In this document: piece after piece, positions 10,560 to 19,389 of the stretch | Layout: every line of letters starts with the position of its first letter | Position numbering within the stretch: position 1 is the stretch's first letter | Origin: Pseudomonas sp. St316 | GTDB lineage: Bacteria > Pseudomonadota > Gammaproteobacteria > Pseudomonadales > Pseudomonadaceae | Direction: 5' to 3' | DNA: 64,000 bases | Assembly (NCBI RefSeq): GCF_018325905.1 | Contig: NZ_AP021901.1 | Location: 4,588,001 to 4,652,000 of the forward strand | Program-made: the position numbers and the translations under genes | Notes under the pieces: model-generated | Seen by the model: only the letters and a program-made list of their open reading frames with translations | Databases searched by the model: none | What the model was told of the DNA's origin: nothing

Positions 10560-10736
10560 ATAGGATCAATAATTAGAAAAATCGCCCTAATTCCAGACAG
10601 ACCGGATCCAGCCGTCTACGCTGTCGGGACGCGATTGAAGATTGGAAGCAAAGGACGATACGAACGCACGCCCTGGCATGGGATTGATTACCGGCCTGCC
10701 TGGCCAACCCGCCCGATGAGACTGTCGGGCTTTTTT
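10560..10736 (+). ncRNA. Candidate small RNA ending at an orphan terminator
   Basis: A rightward intrinsic terminator at 10711-10736 has no plus-strand gene upstream for several kilobases, because fadB and fadA are on the other strand. The simplest explanation is a small RNA that starts somewhere between about 10400 and 10650. I could not place a convincing promoter, so the 5' end given is arbitrary. No known sRNA family was recognised. Confidence 0.3.
10711..10736 (+). terminator. Orphan intrinsic terminator (plus strand)
   Basis: GCCCGA and TCGGGC form a 6-bp stem with an 8-nt loop, followed directly by six T. On the minus strand there is no T tail, so it does not serve the neighbouring leftward gene. 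Confidence 0.75.
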
Positions 10737-10741
10737 ATGCC

Positions 10742-11179
10742 TCAGGCCAACGCCTTGAGCACATCGGTAATGGCCAGTAATACACTGGCCTCGCCTTTTT
10801 CGCCCCAGTACAAGGCGATCATTTGCTGATCGGCCTCGACCTTGTAGACATTAGCCGGCAATTTTTCGAAATGATTGAGCAGGGACTCATCCTGGCAGAC
10901 TTCCCGCCACTGATTGACCCAGACGCCCGGCGCCGTTTGCCAGTAGCTCCAACAGGCCGGCTGGCGGCCCCGCCGAGGCCGATGGTACTGGGCGCAGGGG
11001 TTTGGCGGCTGCTGGCCGAGCCAGTGCGGCCACTCCTGCGGCGCCAGCTGCATGGCCAAGCCCAGTCGTCGCGCCTCCATGCGCAGGGCCATGCGACCGC
11101 TCTGAACACGGGACGGCCGCAACCATGCCAGCGGACTTAACACCACCAACAGGATTGACACCACTATCCAGACCGTCAT
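10742..11179 (-). CDS. Conserved hypothetical membrane-anchored protein (145 aa)
   Basis: The protein starts MTVWIVVSILLVVLSPLAWL, a single N-terminal membrane segment, followed by a basic stretch (RMALRMEARRLGL) and a soluble domain with PQEWPHWLG and CWSYWQTAPGVWVNQW. The soluble part is rich in Trp, but I recognise no catalytic motif. The start at 11179 is chosen because GGGAG precedes it by 7 nt; an upstream ATG at 11209 lacks this. It is divergent from the universal stress protein gene. Function unknown. Confidence 0.75.
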   Translation of the reverse strand: MTVWIVVSILLVVLSPLAWLRPSRVQSGRMALRMEARRLGLAMQLAPQEWPHWLGQQPPNPCAQYHRPRRGRQPACWSYWQTAPGVWVNQWREVCQDESLLNHFEKLPANVYKVEADQQMIALYWGEKGEASVLLAITDVLKALA

Positions 11180-11281
11180 ATTCGTACTCCCGAATTCTGA
11201 TGAGTGCATTGACCCAGGTTGCCGTCAATGCGCTTGAAACCAGCCATACTTACCGTATCGCAATTCTCTGGAGTGCCTTCC

Positions 11282-11722
11282 ATGTACTACGAACACGTTC
11301 TGGTCGCCGTCGACCTCACTGAAGAATGCGATCCGGTCGTCAAACGCGCCCTCGCCCTTTGCGAAAGCCGGGACACCAAGCTGTCGCTGGTGCATATCGT
11401 CGAACCGATGGCCATGGCCTTCGGCGGCGACGTGCCCATGGACCTTTCCCAGTTGCAGCAGCAGCAATTCGACCAGGCCAAGGAACGCCTTGATCGACTG
11501 ATCGTGAAATACCCTGCCCTGAAGAAGGAGTTCAGCCACCTGACCTACGGCCAGCCGCGCCAGGAAATCCATCACCTGGCCAAGGAACAGGGTTGCGACC
11601 TGATTGTGGTCGGCAGCCATGGTCGCCACGGCTTGGCACTGTTGCTGGGCTCGACCGCCAACGACGTGCTGCATGGCGCGCCTTGCGATGTGCTGGCAGT
11701 GCACCTGGTCAAGCGCACCTAA
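11282..11722 (+). CDS. Universal stress protein, UspA family
   Basis: A 146-residue single-domain Usp protein. It opens YEHVLVAVDLTEECDPVVKRAL and has the nucleotide-binding signature VVGSHGRHGLALLLGSTANDVL near the C-terminus, corresponding to G-x2-G-x9-G(S/T), so it probably binds ATP. Such proteins accumulate in stationary phase, under oxygen limitation and under other stress. The start at 11282 has GGAG 8 nt upstream; the frame extends to 11219 without a ribosome site. It ends before a REPIN and a shared bidirectional terminator. Confidence 0.93.
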   Translation: MYYEHVLVAVDLTEECDPVVKRALALCESRDTKLSLVHIVEPMAMAFGGDVPMDLSQLQQQQFDQAKERLDRLIVKYPALKKEFSHLTYGQPRQEIHHLAKEQGCDLIVVGSHGRHGLALLLGSTANDVLHGAPCDVLAVHLVKRT

Positions 11723-11730
11723 AACCTGGA

Positions 11731-11823
11731 CTGTGGGAGCGAGCTTGCTCGCGATAGCGGTGTGACAGTCAGCATCAATGCTGCTGATCTACCGCTATCG
11801 CGAGCAAGCTCGCTTCCACAGGG
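11731..11823. repeat. REPIN (inverted REP pair)
   Basis: Two REP palindromes in opposite orientation: CTGTGGGAGCGAGCTTGCTC on the left and its near complement on the right, flanking about 45 bp. Such doublets are mobilised by RAYT transposases. It lies between the usp gene and uup. Its inner segment resembles that of the REPIN at 53611-53706, so both belong to one subfamily. Confidence 0.9.
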
Positions 11824-11840
11824 GATGGTATTTCAAATAA

Positions 11841-11878
11841 AAATCCCGGCGTTCATTGCTGAACTCCGGGATTTTTTT
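11841..11878. terminator. Bidirectional intrinsic terminator between usp and uup
   Basis: AAATCCCGG and CCGGGATTT form a 9-bp stem. Rightward it continues into seven T; leftward into TTTTTATTTG. It therefore serves both convergent genes. Confidence 0.85.
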
Positions 11879-11888
11879 CAACAGCGGA

Positions 11889-13805
11889 TCAAGCGTCCAG
11901 CTCAGCCCAGCGCTCGACCAGGGCATCCAGCTCGGCCTGCAACTGCTCCAGGCGCGCAATGACCTTCGCGGTTTCAGCCGCAGGTCGCTGGTAGAAGCCG
12001 GCGTCAGCCATCTCGGCCTCCACGGCGGCGATCTGCTGCTCCTTCGCATCGATCTCCCCCGGCAGGGCTTCCAGCTCGCGCTGCAGCTTGTAGCTGAGCT
12101 TTTTCTTCGCCGGAGCCGCAGCCGCTGCGGCAACTGGCGCGGCCTCGGCCTTGACCACCGCCGAATTCAGGTCGGCCTTGCCGGACTTGCTCTCGGTCAC
12201 GCCCAGAAGACGCGGCGAGCCGCCCTGGCGCAGCCAGTCCTGATAACCACCGACGTATTCGCGAACCAGGCCTTCGCCTTCGAACACCAGGGTGCTGGTG
12301 ACCACGTTGTCGAGGAATGCCCGGTCGTGGCTGACCATCAGCACCGTGCCGTTGAAGGTCAGCAACACCTCTTCCAGCAATTCCAGGGTTTCCACGTCCA
12401 GGTCGTTGGTCGGTTCGTCGAGCACCAACAGGTTCGCCGGCTTGCTGAACAACTTGGCCAGCAACAGACGGGCACGCTCGCCACCCGACAGCGCCTTGAC
12501 CGGCGTGCGGGCACGCTGGGGACTGAACAGGAAATCGCCGAGGTAGCTCAGCACATGGCGGCTCTGGCCATCGATGTCGATGAAATCGCGACCTTCGGCG
12601 ACGTTGTCGATCACGGTCTTTTCCAGGTCCAACTGATGGCGCAACTGGTCAAAGTAGGCGACGTCGATCTTCGTGCCCTCCTCCACCTTGCCATTGGTCG
12701 GCACCAGGCCGCCGAGCATCAGCTTGAGCAAGGTGGTCTTGCCGGTGCCGTTGGCACCCAACAGACCGATGCGATCGCCACGTTGCAGGACCATGGAGAA
12801 GTCCTTGATCAGGAACGGGCCGCCCGGATGCGCGAAACTCACGTTCTCAAGGACCATCACCTGTTTGCCGGACTTGTCGGCGGTATCCAACTGAATGTTG
12901 GCCTTGCCGGTACGCTCGCGACGTTCACTGCGCTCCATGCGCAAGGCCTTGAGCGCCCGCACACGGCCTTCGTTGCGGGTGCGACGCGCCTTGATGCCCT
13001 GGCGAATCCAGACTTCTTCCTGGGCCAGTTTCTTATCGAACAATGCGTTAGCGGTTTCTTCCGCTGCCAGCGCCGCTTCCTTGTGCACCAGGAAGCTGGC
13101 GTAGTCGCCATTCCAGTCGATCAGGCCGCCACGGTCCAGTTCAAGGATGCGGGTCGCCAGGTTTTGCAGGAAGGAACGGTCGTGGGTGATGAACAGCACC
13201 GCCCCCTGGAAGTCCTTCAAGGCTTCTTCAAGCCAGGCGATGGCGCCGATGTCCAGGTGGTTGGTCGGTTCGTCGAGCAGCAGCAGGTCCGGCTCGGAGA
13301 CCAGGGCCTGGGCCAGCAGGACGCGGCGACGCCAACCACCGGACAACTCGGCCAGGGTCTTGTCGGCCGGCAATTGCAGGCGGCTCAGGGTGCTATCGAC
13401 CAGTTGCTGCAGACGCCAGCCGTCACGGGCTTCAAGGTCGTGCTGCACGTGCATCAACTTGTCCAGGTCGGCATCGGTGACGATGTTCTGGCTCAGGTGG
13501 TGATACTCGGCCAACAGCGCGCCGACACCGTCCAGGCCTTCGGCGACCACGTCGAATACGGTCCGCTCGTCGGCCACCGGCAGTTCCTGGGGCAACTCGC
13601 CGATTTTCAGGCCGGGCGCGCGCCAGACCGAGCCGTCATCGGGCTTTTGATCGCCCTTGACCAGCTTCATCATGCTGGACTTGCCAGTGCCGTTGCGGCC
13701 GATGATGCACACCCGCTCACCACGGGCGATCTGCCAGGACACCTTGTCCAACAACGGCATAGCGCCGAAAGCAAGGGACACATCGCTGAATTTGAGCAGG
13801 GTCAT
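11889..13805 (-). CDS. uup: ABC-F family ATPase Uup
   Basis: A soluble tandem-ATPase protein of 638 residues with no membrane domain. Walker A motifs are GRNGTGKS (residues 36-43) and, in the second half, GANGTGKT; signatures are LSGGWRRR and LSGGERAR, with Walker B LLLLDEPTNHLD and LLVLDEPTNDLD. After an Ala-rich linker (about residues 545-570) comes a C-terminal coiled coil, which distinguishes Uup from EttA. ABC-F proteins act on the ribosome; Uup is also tied to replication and precise transposon excision in E. coli. GGAG lies 6 nt before the ATG at 13805. Confidence 0.92.
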   Translation of the reverse strand: MTLLKFSDVSLAFGAMPLLDKVSWQIARGERVCIIGRNGTGKSSMMKLVKGDQKPDDGSVWRAPGLKIGELPQELPVADERTVFDVVAEGLDGVGALLAEYHHLSQNIVTDADLDKLMHVQHDLEARDGWRLQQLVDSTLSRLQLPADKTLAELSGGWRRRVLLAQALVSEPDLLLLDEPTNHLDIGAIAWLEEALKDFQGAVLFITHDRSFLQNLATRILELDRGGLIDWNGDYASFLVHKEAALAAEETANALFDKKLAQEEVWIRQGIKARRTRNEGRVRALKALRMERSERRERTGKANIQLDTADKSGKQVMVLENVSFAHPGGPFLIKDFSMVLQRGDRIGLLGANGTGKTTLLKLMLGGLVPTNGKVEEGTKIDVAYFDQLRHQLDLEKTVIDNVAEGRDFIDIDGQSRHVLSYLGDFLFSPQRARTPVKALSGGERARLLLAKLFSKPANLLVLDEPTNDLDVETLELLEEVLLTFNGTVLMVSHDRAFLDNVVTSTLVFEGEGLVREYVGGYQDWLRQGGSPRLLGVTESKSGKADLNSAVVKAEAAPVAAAAAAPAKKKLSYKLQRELEALPGEIDAKEQQIAAVEAEMADAGFYQRPAAETAKVIARLEQLQAELDALVERWAELDA

Positions 13806-14018
13806 GAGCTTCTCCAAAAACCGGGCGCGCATTCTACCTGAGATGAGGCCTCAGGGGTCCGCCAATTTCGCCACCGAAGCACTCTGCATAACAAATGTTG
13901 CGAACTTGCACCGACGGCCCTGCAAAGCTTTCGCCCGCTGCTGGCAAAAGGCTAAGCTACAGACAGTTTCCCTGGGTTACCCCTTGGGCTTGTCATGTTT
14001 TTTATGCCCGGACGTCTC

Positions 14019-15947
14019 ATGCGCAGTCGCCTTTTCAGTGTTTTATCGTGTCTTTTTGTATGTGCCACTGCCGTTCAATCCGCGCAGGCGGTGGATATCT
14101 CCACTCAACGCCAATATTACGACGAGGCCAAGCGCGCCTTGGCCAAGGGTGATTCCGGCCCTTACTTTCGCTACAGCCAGGCCCTGCGTGATTATCCGCT
14201 GGAGCCCTACCTGGCCTACGACGAATTGACCGCTCGCCTCAAGAGCGCCAGCAACGCCGAAATCGAGAAGTTCCTCGCCGAACACGGTGACTTGCCACAG
14301 GCCAACTGGATGAAGTTGCGCTGGCTGCGTTGGCTGACCGAGCGCGGCGACTGGGAGACCTTCGTCAAGTATTACGACCCCAAGCTCAACTTCACCGAAC
14401 TGGACTGCCTTAACGCCCAGTACCAGCTCAGCCATGGCTTGAAGGCCGAAGGCTATGCCAATACCGAAAAGCTGTGGCTCTCCGGCAAAACCCAGCCCCA
14501 GGCGTGCGATACATTGTTCGGCCTATGGGCCTCCCAGGGCCAGTTGACCGAACAGAAACGCTGGGAACGCACAAAACTGGCGGCCCAGGCCCGCAACTAC
14601 CCGCTGGCCAACAGCCTGGTCAGCGGCCTGACCACCCTCGCCCCCCGCGGCAAGTTGCTGGTGGACGTGGCGCAAAAGCCCGAGTTGCTCAACCAGCCCT
14701 CGCGCTTCACCCCGGCCGATGAACCGATGTCCGATATCGTCAGCCTCGGCCTGCGTCGCCTGGCCCGCCAGGATCCGGAAAAAGCCATGGCGCTGTTGGA
14801 TGACTACGCCAGCACCATGCATTTTTCCCGCGATGAAAAAGTCGCGATTGCCCGGGAAATCGGCCTGACCCTGGCCAAGCGCTTCGACAGCCGGGCCTTG
14901 GATGTGATGACGAAATACGACCCGGAACTGCGCGATGACACCGTTTCGGAATGGCGCTTGCGCCTGCTGCTGCGCCTGGCCCGCTGGGACGATGCCTACC
15001 AGCTGACCCGTCGCCTGCCCGAGTCGCTGTCCAGCACCAATCGCTGGCGATACTGGCAAGCCCGTACGCTGGAACTGGCGCAACCGCAGAACCCCGAGGC
15101 GCTGGTGCTCTACAAGCACTTGGCCCGTGAACGGGATTTCTATGGTTTCCTGGCTGCCGACCGTTCCCAGTCGCCGTACTCGCTCATCAACAAGCCGCTG
15201 GTGATGAGCCAGGCGCTGATCAACAAAGTGCGCAACACCCCCGGCGTGCGTCGGGCGCTGGAATTTCATGCCCGCGGGGACATCGTCGACGGACGCCGCG
15301 AGTGGTATCACGTCAGCCGCCATTTCAACCGGGACGAAATGGTCGCCCAGGCCAAACTGGCTTATGACCTCAAGTGGTATTTCCCGGCCATTCGCACCAT
15401 CAGCCAGGCCAAGTATTGGGACGACCTGGACATCCGCTTCCCGATGGCCCACCGCGATACCCTGGTGCGCGAAGCCAAGATCCGCGGCCTGCATCCAAGC
15501 TGGGCATTCGCCATTACCCGCCAGGAAAGTGCCTTCATGGACGATGCCCGCTCCGGCGTCGGTGCCGCCGGCCTGATGCAACTGATGCCGGGCACCGCCA
15601 AGGAAACCGCACGCAAGTTCAGCATTCCCCTGGCGTCACCACAGCAAGTGCTGAACCCGGACAAGAACATCCAGTTGGGCGCGGCCTACCTGAGCCAGGT
15701 TCACAGCCAGTTCAACGGCAACCGCGTCCTGGCCTCGGCGGCCTACAACGCCGGCCCCGGTCGCGTGCGCCAGTGGCTGCGCGGCGCCGACCACTTGAGC
15801 TTCGACGTCTGGGTCGAAAGCATTCCTTTCGACGAAACCCGCCAATACGTGCAGAACGTGTTGTCGTACTCGGTGATCTACGGCCAGAAACTCAACTCGC
15901 CGCAACCGCTGGTGGATTGGCATGAGCGGTATTTCGATGATCAGTGA
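14019..15947 (+). CDS. slt: Soluble lytic murein transglycosylase Slt
   Basis: A periplasmic 642-residue family 1A lytic transglycosylase that cleaves MurNAc-GlcNAc bonds to give 1,6-anhydro products, the later substrates of NagZ-dependent recycling. The signal peptide is MRSRLFSVLSCLFVCATAVQSA. An alpha-helical superhelix follows to about residue 450, and then the catalytic SLT domain with the essential Glu in AITRQESAFMDD, GAAGLMQLMPGTA and the AYNAGPGRVRQWL motif. A start at 13995 is possible in frame, but neither has a strong ribosome site and 14019 gives the cleaner signal peptide. Confidence 0.95.
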   Translation: MRSRLFSVLSCLFVCATAVQSAQAVDISTQRQYYDEAKRALAKGDSGPYFRYSQALRDYPLEPYLAYDELTARLKSASNAEIEKFLAEHGDLPQANWMKLRWLRWLTERGDWETFVKYYDPKLNFTELDCLNAQYQLSHGLKAEGYANTEKLWLSGKTQPQACDTLFGLWASQGQLTEQKRWERTKLAAQARNYPLANSLVSGLTTLAPRGKLLVDVAQKPELLNQPSRFTPADEPMSDIVSLGLRRLARQDPEKAMALLDDYASTMHFSRDEKVAIAREIGLTLAKRFDSRALDVMTKYDPELRDDTVSEWRLRLLLRLARWDDAYQLTRRLPESLSSTNRWRYWQARTLELAQPQNPEALVLYKHLARERDFYGFLAADRSQSPYSLINKPLVMSQALINKVRNTPGVRRALEFHARGDIVDGRREWYHVSRHFNRDEMVAQAKLAYDLKWYFPAIRTISQAKYWDDLDIRFPMAHRDTLVREAKIRGLHPSWAFAITRQESAFMDDARSGVGAAGLMQLMPGTAKETARKFSIPLASPQQVLNPDKNIQLGAAYLSQVHSQFNGNRVLASAAYNAGPGRVRQWLRGADHLSFDVWVESIPFDETRQYVQNVLSYSVIYGQKLNSPQPLVDWHERYFDDQ

Positions 15948-15961
15948 GTAAAAGATGCTTA

Positions 15962-15985
15962 TGTGGGAGCACGTTAGCGCCACAT
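15962..15985. repeat. Degenerate single REP
   Basis: TGTGGGAGCACGTTAGCGCC is a diverged REP half between slt and the fic gene; the inner palindrome is imperfect. Confidence 0.5.
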
Positions 15986-16006
15986 TGTTTTGTGTACGGA
16001 CAAGCC

Positions 16007-17023
16007 TCAGCGAGGCTGCACCAGTGCTTGTTTACCTTGCGAGGTGAGACGATACCGCTGCACCGGGCTATTGGGCGATTGGGGGTTGGTCATTTCGATC
16101 AATCCGGCCACCAATGCCGGCTTGAGGTAATTAGCCCGGAACGTCGCTCTATGAGCCGATCCCAACTGAACCATCAGTTCATTGACCTTTAACGAATGGC
16201 CATCACGTAGCGCCTGAAGCAGTCTTGCTACTTGGTCGGTTACTTGGTCGGTAGCCGGCTCGTTACGGATCGCCTCGCCAAGTGCGATGCTCAGCGACTG
16301 CAACATGAACTCGACAAAAGGTGTCGCCTCAGCCAACCGGTCGGCCGCTGATAATGCAGCGTAATAGGCATCCTGCTGATCACGTATGACGGCCTCGACT
16401 GGCAGATAGGCCAGTACAGGTCGCCATCGACTGAGGATCAAGGTTTGCCACAGACGCCCCATTCGCCCATTGCCGCCCGCAAAGGGATGGATAAATTCAA
16501 ATTCGTAATGAAAAACACAGCTGATGATCAAAGGGTGCCAATCACACGTTCCGGCCCACTCCAACAAATCGTCAATCAAATCCGTCACCCGACTGGGCGG
16601 CGGCGCCATATGTACCAGCTGATCACAGCGATAAATGCCCACGCCGGCACGGCGTAACTGCCCGGCATCGTCAATCAGGCCGTGCATCAATAGTTCATGC
16701 CCCTCAAGCAGGTCGATACGGCTATCAGGCTGCCAGCCAGGCATGGCTTCGTAGGCGGCAAAGGCATTGCGCACCTCCTGGATTTCACGGGGCAACCCTA
16801 GTACTCGTTGCCCAGCAAGAACCGCAGTTACCTGTTCGACACTCAAGGTATTGTTTTCGATTGCCAGGGAAGCATGAATCGTGCGAATCCGATTTCCTCG
16901 GCGCAGTTGCGGGGTCTGCTGATTATCACTTACAGCCGAAAGCTGGCCGATCTGCTCGCTGATGTCAGCGATCAATCCCAGCATTCGGGTTGTCAGGGTT
17001 AACGGTGGCGAATAACGACTCAT
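16007..17023 (-). CDS. Fic domain AMP-transferase, self-inhibited class
   Basis: A 338-residue Fic enzyme. The active loop HPFAGGNGRMGR (His179 onward) is a complete HPFx(D/A)GNGRxxR motif, so AMPylation or de-AMPylation is possible. An N-terminal SLAIEN (Ser52-Asn57) matches the inhibitory (S/T)xxxE(G/N) helix, whose glutamate blocks productive ATP binding; being N-terminal it is class II. The C-terminus (from about residue 265) looks like a winged helix (SLKVNELMVQLG, PALVAGLIEMTNP). The start at 17023 follows GAGGG closely; the frame extends to 17152 into the upstream ABC gene. It lies 58 bp after the ABC exporter gene and is probably co-transcribed. Target unknown. Confidence 0.88.
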   Translation of the reverse strand: MSRYSPPLTLTTRMLGLIADISEQIGQLSAVSDNQQTPQLRRGNRIRTIHASLAIENNTLSVEQVTAVLAGQRVLGLPREIQEVRNAFAAYEAMPGWQPDSRIDLLEGHELLMHGLIDDAGQLRRAGVGIYRCDQLVHMAPPPSRVTDLIDDLLEWAGTCDWHPLIISCVFHYEFEFIHPFAGGNGRMGRLWQTLILSRWRPVLAYLPVEAVIRDQQDAYYAALSAADRLAEATPFVEFMLQSLSIALGEAIRNEPATDQVTDQVARLLQALRDGHSLKVNELMVQLGSAHRATFRANYLKPALVAGLIEMTNPQSPNSPVQRYRLTSQGKQALVQPR

Positions 17024-17081
17024 TCCCTCATTTCTACCAGAGGCTGGCCGACATAATGCCCCAACGTGCTGGCGCCAACAC

Positions 17082-18860
17082 TCATCGAACATCCTGGCCA
17101 TGCTGATTGAACTGCAACGCCGCCAACCGCGCGTACAACGCATTGCTGGCAACCAGTTCCTGATGCGTACCCACGGCCACCACCTTACCCTGATCCATCA
17201 CCGCGATCCGGTCAGCGTTTTTCACCGTGGCCAGGCGGTGAGCGATGACCAGGGTCGTGCGGTTTTTCATCAGGTTGGGCAGGGCCTGCTGGATCAGGTG
17301 TTCGCTTTGCGCATCGAGGGCACTGGTGGCTTCGTCCAGCAGCAGGATCGGCGCGTCCACCAGCAACGCCCGGGCGATGGCCAGGCGTTGGCGTTGGCCG
17401 CCGGACAGGCCCAGGCCACCGTCGCCCAGGTGGGTCTGGTAGCCGTCGGGCATTTTTTCGATGAAGTCGTGGGCGTGGGCAATCTGCGCAGCCTCACGCA
17501 CCTGCTCGGACGTTGCGCCAGGGTTGCCATAGCGGATGTTCTCTTCGACCGTGCCGAAAAACAGTGCCGGGTTTTGTGAAACCAGGGCGAAGTGACGGCG
17601 CAGGTCCAGCGGATCGAGTCGAGTCAACGGCACATCGTCGATCAGGATCTGCCCTTGCACCGGATCGTAGAAGCGCAGCAGCAGGTCGTAGACCGTCGAC
17701 TTGCCCGCACCGGAAGGCCCGACCAGGGCCAGGGTCTCGCCGGCCTTGATGCTCAGGTCGAGGCCGTCGACTGCGTAACTGTCCGGTCGGGACGGATAGG
17801 AAAACCGCACGCCTTCGAGACGCAAATCGCCCCGGACCCGCTCCGGCAAGGTGACAAGGCCAGAAGCCGGCGGCTGGATGATATTCTGCGAACGCAGTAG
17901 CTCGGCAATGCGCTCTGCCGCACCCGCCGCCCGTTGCAACTCGCCGATCACTTCGCTCAACGTGCCGAAGGCACTGCCGACGATCAGGCTGTAGAACACG
18001 AACGCTGCCAGCTCACCGCCGGAAATCCGCCCGGCGATCACATCCATGCCGCCGACCCAGAGCATCACCCCCACCGCGCCCAATACCAGCACGATGACCA
18101 GGGTGATCAGCCAGGCCCGCTGGGCGATGCGCTTGCGAGCAGTGTCGAAAGCCTGCTCTACCGTCACGGAGAATCGTTGTTCGTCCTGGACCTGGTGGTT
18201 GTAGGCCTGCACGGTCTTGATCTGGCCAAGGGTTTCGGAGACGTAGCTGCCGACGTCGGCAATACGGTCCTGGCTCTGGCGCGACAAACTGCGCACCCGG
18301 CGACCAAAGACCAGGATCGGTGCCAAGACCAGCGGCAGGGCAATCACCACGATGCTGGTCAACTTGGGATTGGTGATGAACAGCAGCACGATGCCGCCCA
18401 CCACCATCAAGGCGTTGCGCAAAAACAACGACAGCGACGAGCCGATCACCGATTGCAGCAAGGTCGTATCGGCCGTGAGCCGCGACTGGATTTCCGAACT
18501 GCGGTTGTTTTCGTAGAAACCCGGGTGCAAGTACACCAGATGGTTGAAGACCTGCCGCCGGATATCGGCCACCACCCGCTCGCCGATCCAGGACACCAGG
18601 TAGAAACGTGAAAACGTACCAATCGCCAGCCCCACCACCAGCACCATGAACAGGCCGATGGATTGATTGAGCAGGTGCGGCGAGCGAGTCATGAAGCCCT
18701 GGTCCACCAGCAACCGGATGCCTTGCCCCATGGACAAGGTAATACCGGCGGTGACAATCAGGGCCAGCAAAGCGCCGGCGACCTGTTTGCGGTAAGGGGC
18801 GATGAAGCCGCTGGCCAGGCGTATGGCACGGCGATGTCGGGAAGAAAGCATCAAGGGCAT
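17082..18860 (-). CDS. ABC exporter, MsbA/ABCB type half-transporter
   Basis: A 592-residue fused membrane-ATPase protein. Six membrane helices occupy about residues 1-310 (for example QVAGALLALIVTAGITL and SIVVIALPLVLAPILVF). The ATPase domain has Walker A GPSGAGKST, signature LSGGQRQRLAIARALL, Walker B ILLLDEATSALD and the H-loop IAHRLATV, so it should act as a homodimeric exporter. Sequence alone does not give the substrate; lipid or drug export are the usual roles. An alternative start lies three codons in, at 18851. The fic gene follows 58 bp downstream. Confidence 0.9.
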   Translation of the reverse strand: MPLMLSSRHRRAIRLASGFIAPYRKQVAGALLALIVTAGITLSMGQGIRLLVDQGFMTRSPHLLNQSIGLFMVLVVGLAIGTFSRFYLVSWIGERVVADIRRQVFNHLVYLHPGFYENNRSSEIQSRLTADTTLLQSVIGSSLSLFLRNALMVVGGIVLLFITNPKLTSIVVIALPLVLAPILVFGRRVRSLSRQSQDRIADVGSYVSETLGQIKTVQAYNHQVQDEQRFSVTVEQAFDTARKRIAQRAWLITLVIVLVLGAVGVMLWVGGMDVIAGRISGGELAAFVFYSLIVGSAFGTLSEVIGELQRAAGAAERIAELLRSQNIIQPPASGLVTLPERVRGDLRLEGVRFSYPSRPDSYAVDGLDLSIKAGETLALVGPSGAGKSTVYDLLLRFYDPVQGQILIDDVPLTRLDPLDLRRHFALVSQNPALFFGTVEENIRYGNPGATSEQVREAAQIAHAHDFIEKMPDGYQTHLGDGGLGLSGGQRQRLAIARALLVDAPILLLDEATSALDAQSEHLIQQALPNLMKNRTTLVIAHRLATVKNADRIAVMDQGKVVAVGTHQELVASNALYARLAALQFNQHGQDVR

Positions 18861-19031
18861 CCGTTAATGCAGCAGGGAAAAGACCGGCCAGCGCCGCCAA
18901 AGCGTAGCGGAACCAAATTGAATCAGAATGAGTCAGGTTAAATATGACCACAACGACTAGGGGCTAGATGTTATCGGTCTAAAGTCTGGCTGGAAACGCA
19001 ACTGTGTTTCTGATTGAGTGGAGGTGTCGCC

Positions 19032-19082
19032 ATGAACCTACAAGGAGTGTCATGGCTCGGTCACCTGGCGACATTAAAGTAG
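19032..19082 (+). CDS. Possible 16-residue leader peptide
   Basis: ATG at 19032 opens a 16-codon frame (MNLQGVSWLGHLATLK) behind GGAGG with a 7-nt spacer, a better ribosome site than most genes here have. It ends 27 bp before the next gene. No attenuator-like structure or codon bias is evident. It may be a real small protein, a translational leader or chance. Confidence 0.3.
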   Translation: MNLQGVSWLGHLATLK

Positions 19083-19109
19083 GCACACAACCTGATGAGG
19101 AGACAGGCA

Positions 19110-19289
19110 ATGTCCTTGCAACACAGCAGCGACGACAAGATTCAAGTAATCCGCACGCAACCGGACCAGTCCCTGGGCTGCTCGTTCATCGATGCCCAAG
19201 GGCGCGAAGTACCGATCACCGAAGACATGATCCAGAAAGCCTGCAGCGAGCTGGAAAAACGACTGGTCAAGCCTGCCGAACAAAAGTGA
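19110..19289 (+). CDS. Conserved small hypothetical protein (59 aa)
   Basis: A short acidic-basic protein starting MSLQHSSDDKIQVIRTQPDQ and ending LEKRLVKPAEQK. It has no membrane segment and no recognised motif; the centre (GREVPITEDMIQKACSELEK) should be helical. GAGGAG is placed 7 nt before the ATG, and a clean intrinsic terminator follows 18 nt after the stop, so this is a genuine transcription unit. Function unknown. Confidence 0.8.
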   Translation: MSLQHSSDDKIQVIRTQPDQSLGCSFIDAQGREVPITEDMIQKACSELEKRLVKPAEQK

Positions 19290-19307
19290 TACAGCCCGTC
19301 TCGATTG

Positions 19308-19333
19308 AACCCGACCTTGATGTCGGGTTTTTT
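19308..19333 (+). terminator. Intrinsic terminator after the 59-residue gene
   Basis: AACCCGAC and GTCGGGTT form an 8-bp stem with a 6-nt loop, followed by TTTTTT overlap with the stem end. Confidence 0.85.
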
Positions 19334-19389
19334 ATGCCTGCAAGAGCAAGGCTGCCGCTGATCCCCTCGCCACAGCACAAAGGCGGCGG

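Larger units (their letters stand above)
10256..10741. other. 486-bp intergenic region between fadB and the next gene
   Basis: No convincing protein-coding frame lies here. It should contain the fadBA promoter reading left, a CAAACG/CGTTTG inverted repeat at 10404-10430, and an intrinsic terminator at 10711-10736 that faces right and belongs to no known gene. The last point suggests a small RNA transcribed on the plus strand. Confidence 0.6.

Noticed and set aside
11209..11231. TTGAC-N10-GTCAA repeat upstream of the universal stress gene as an Anr site
   Set aside because: The arms look like Anr half-sites, but the spacing is 10 bp rather than 4, so a dimer could not bind in the usual way.
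11856..13841. 661-codon open frame opposite uup
   Set aside because: Antisense shadow of the ABC-F gene, with Gln/Val/Gly-rich composition and no domain.
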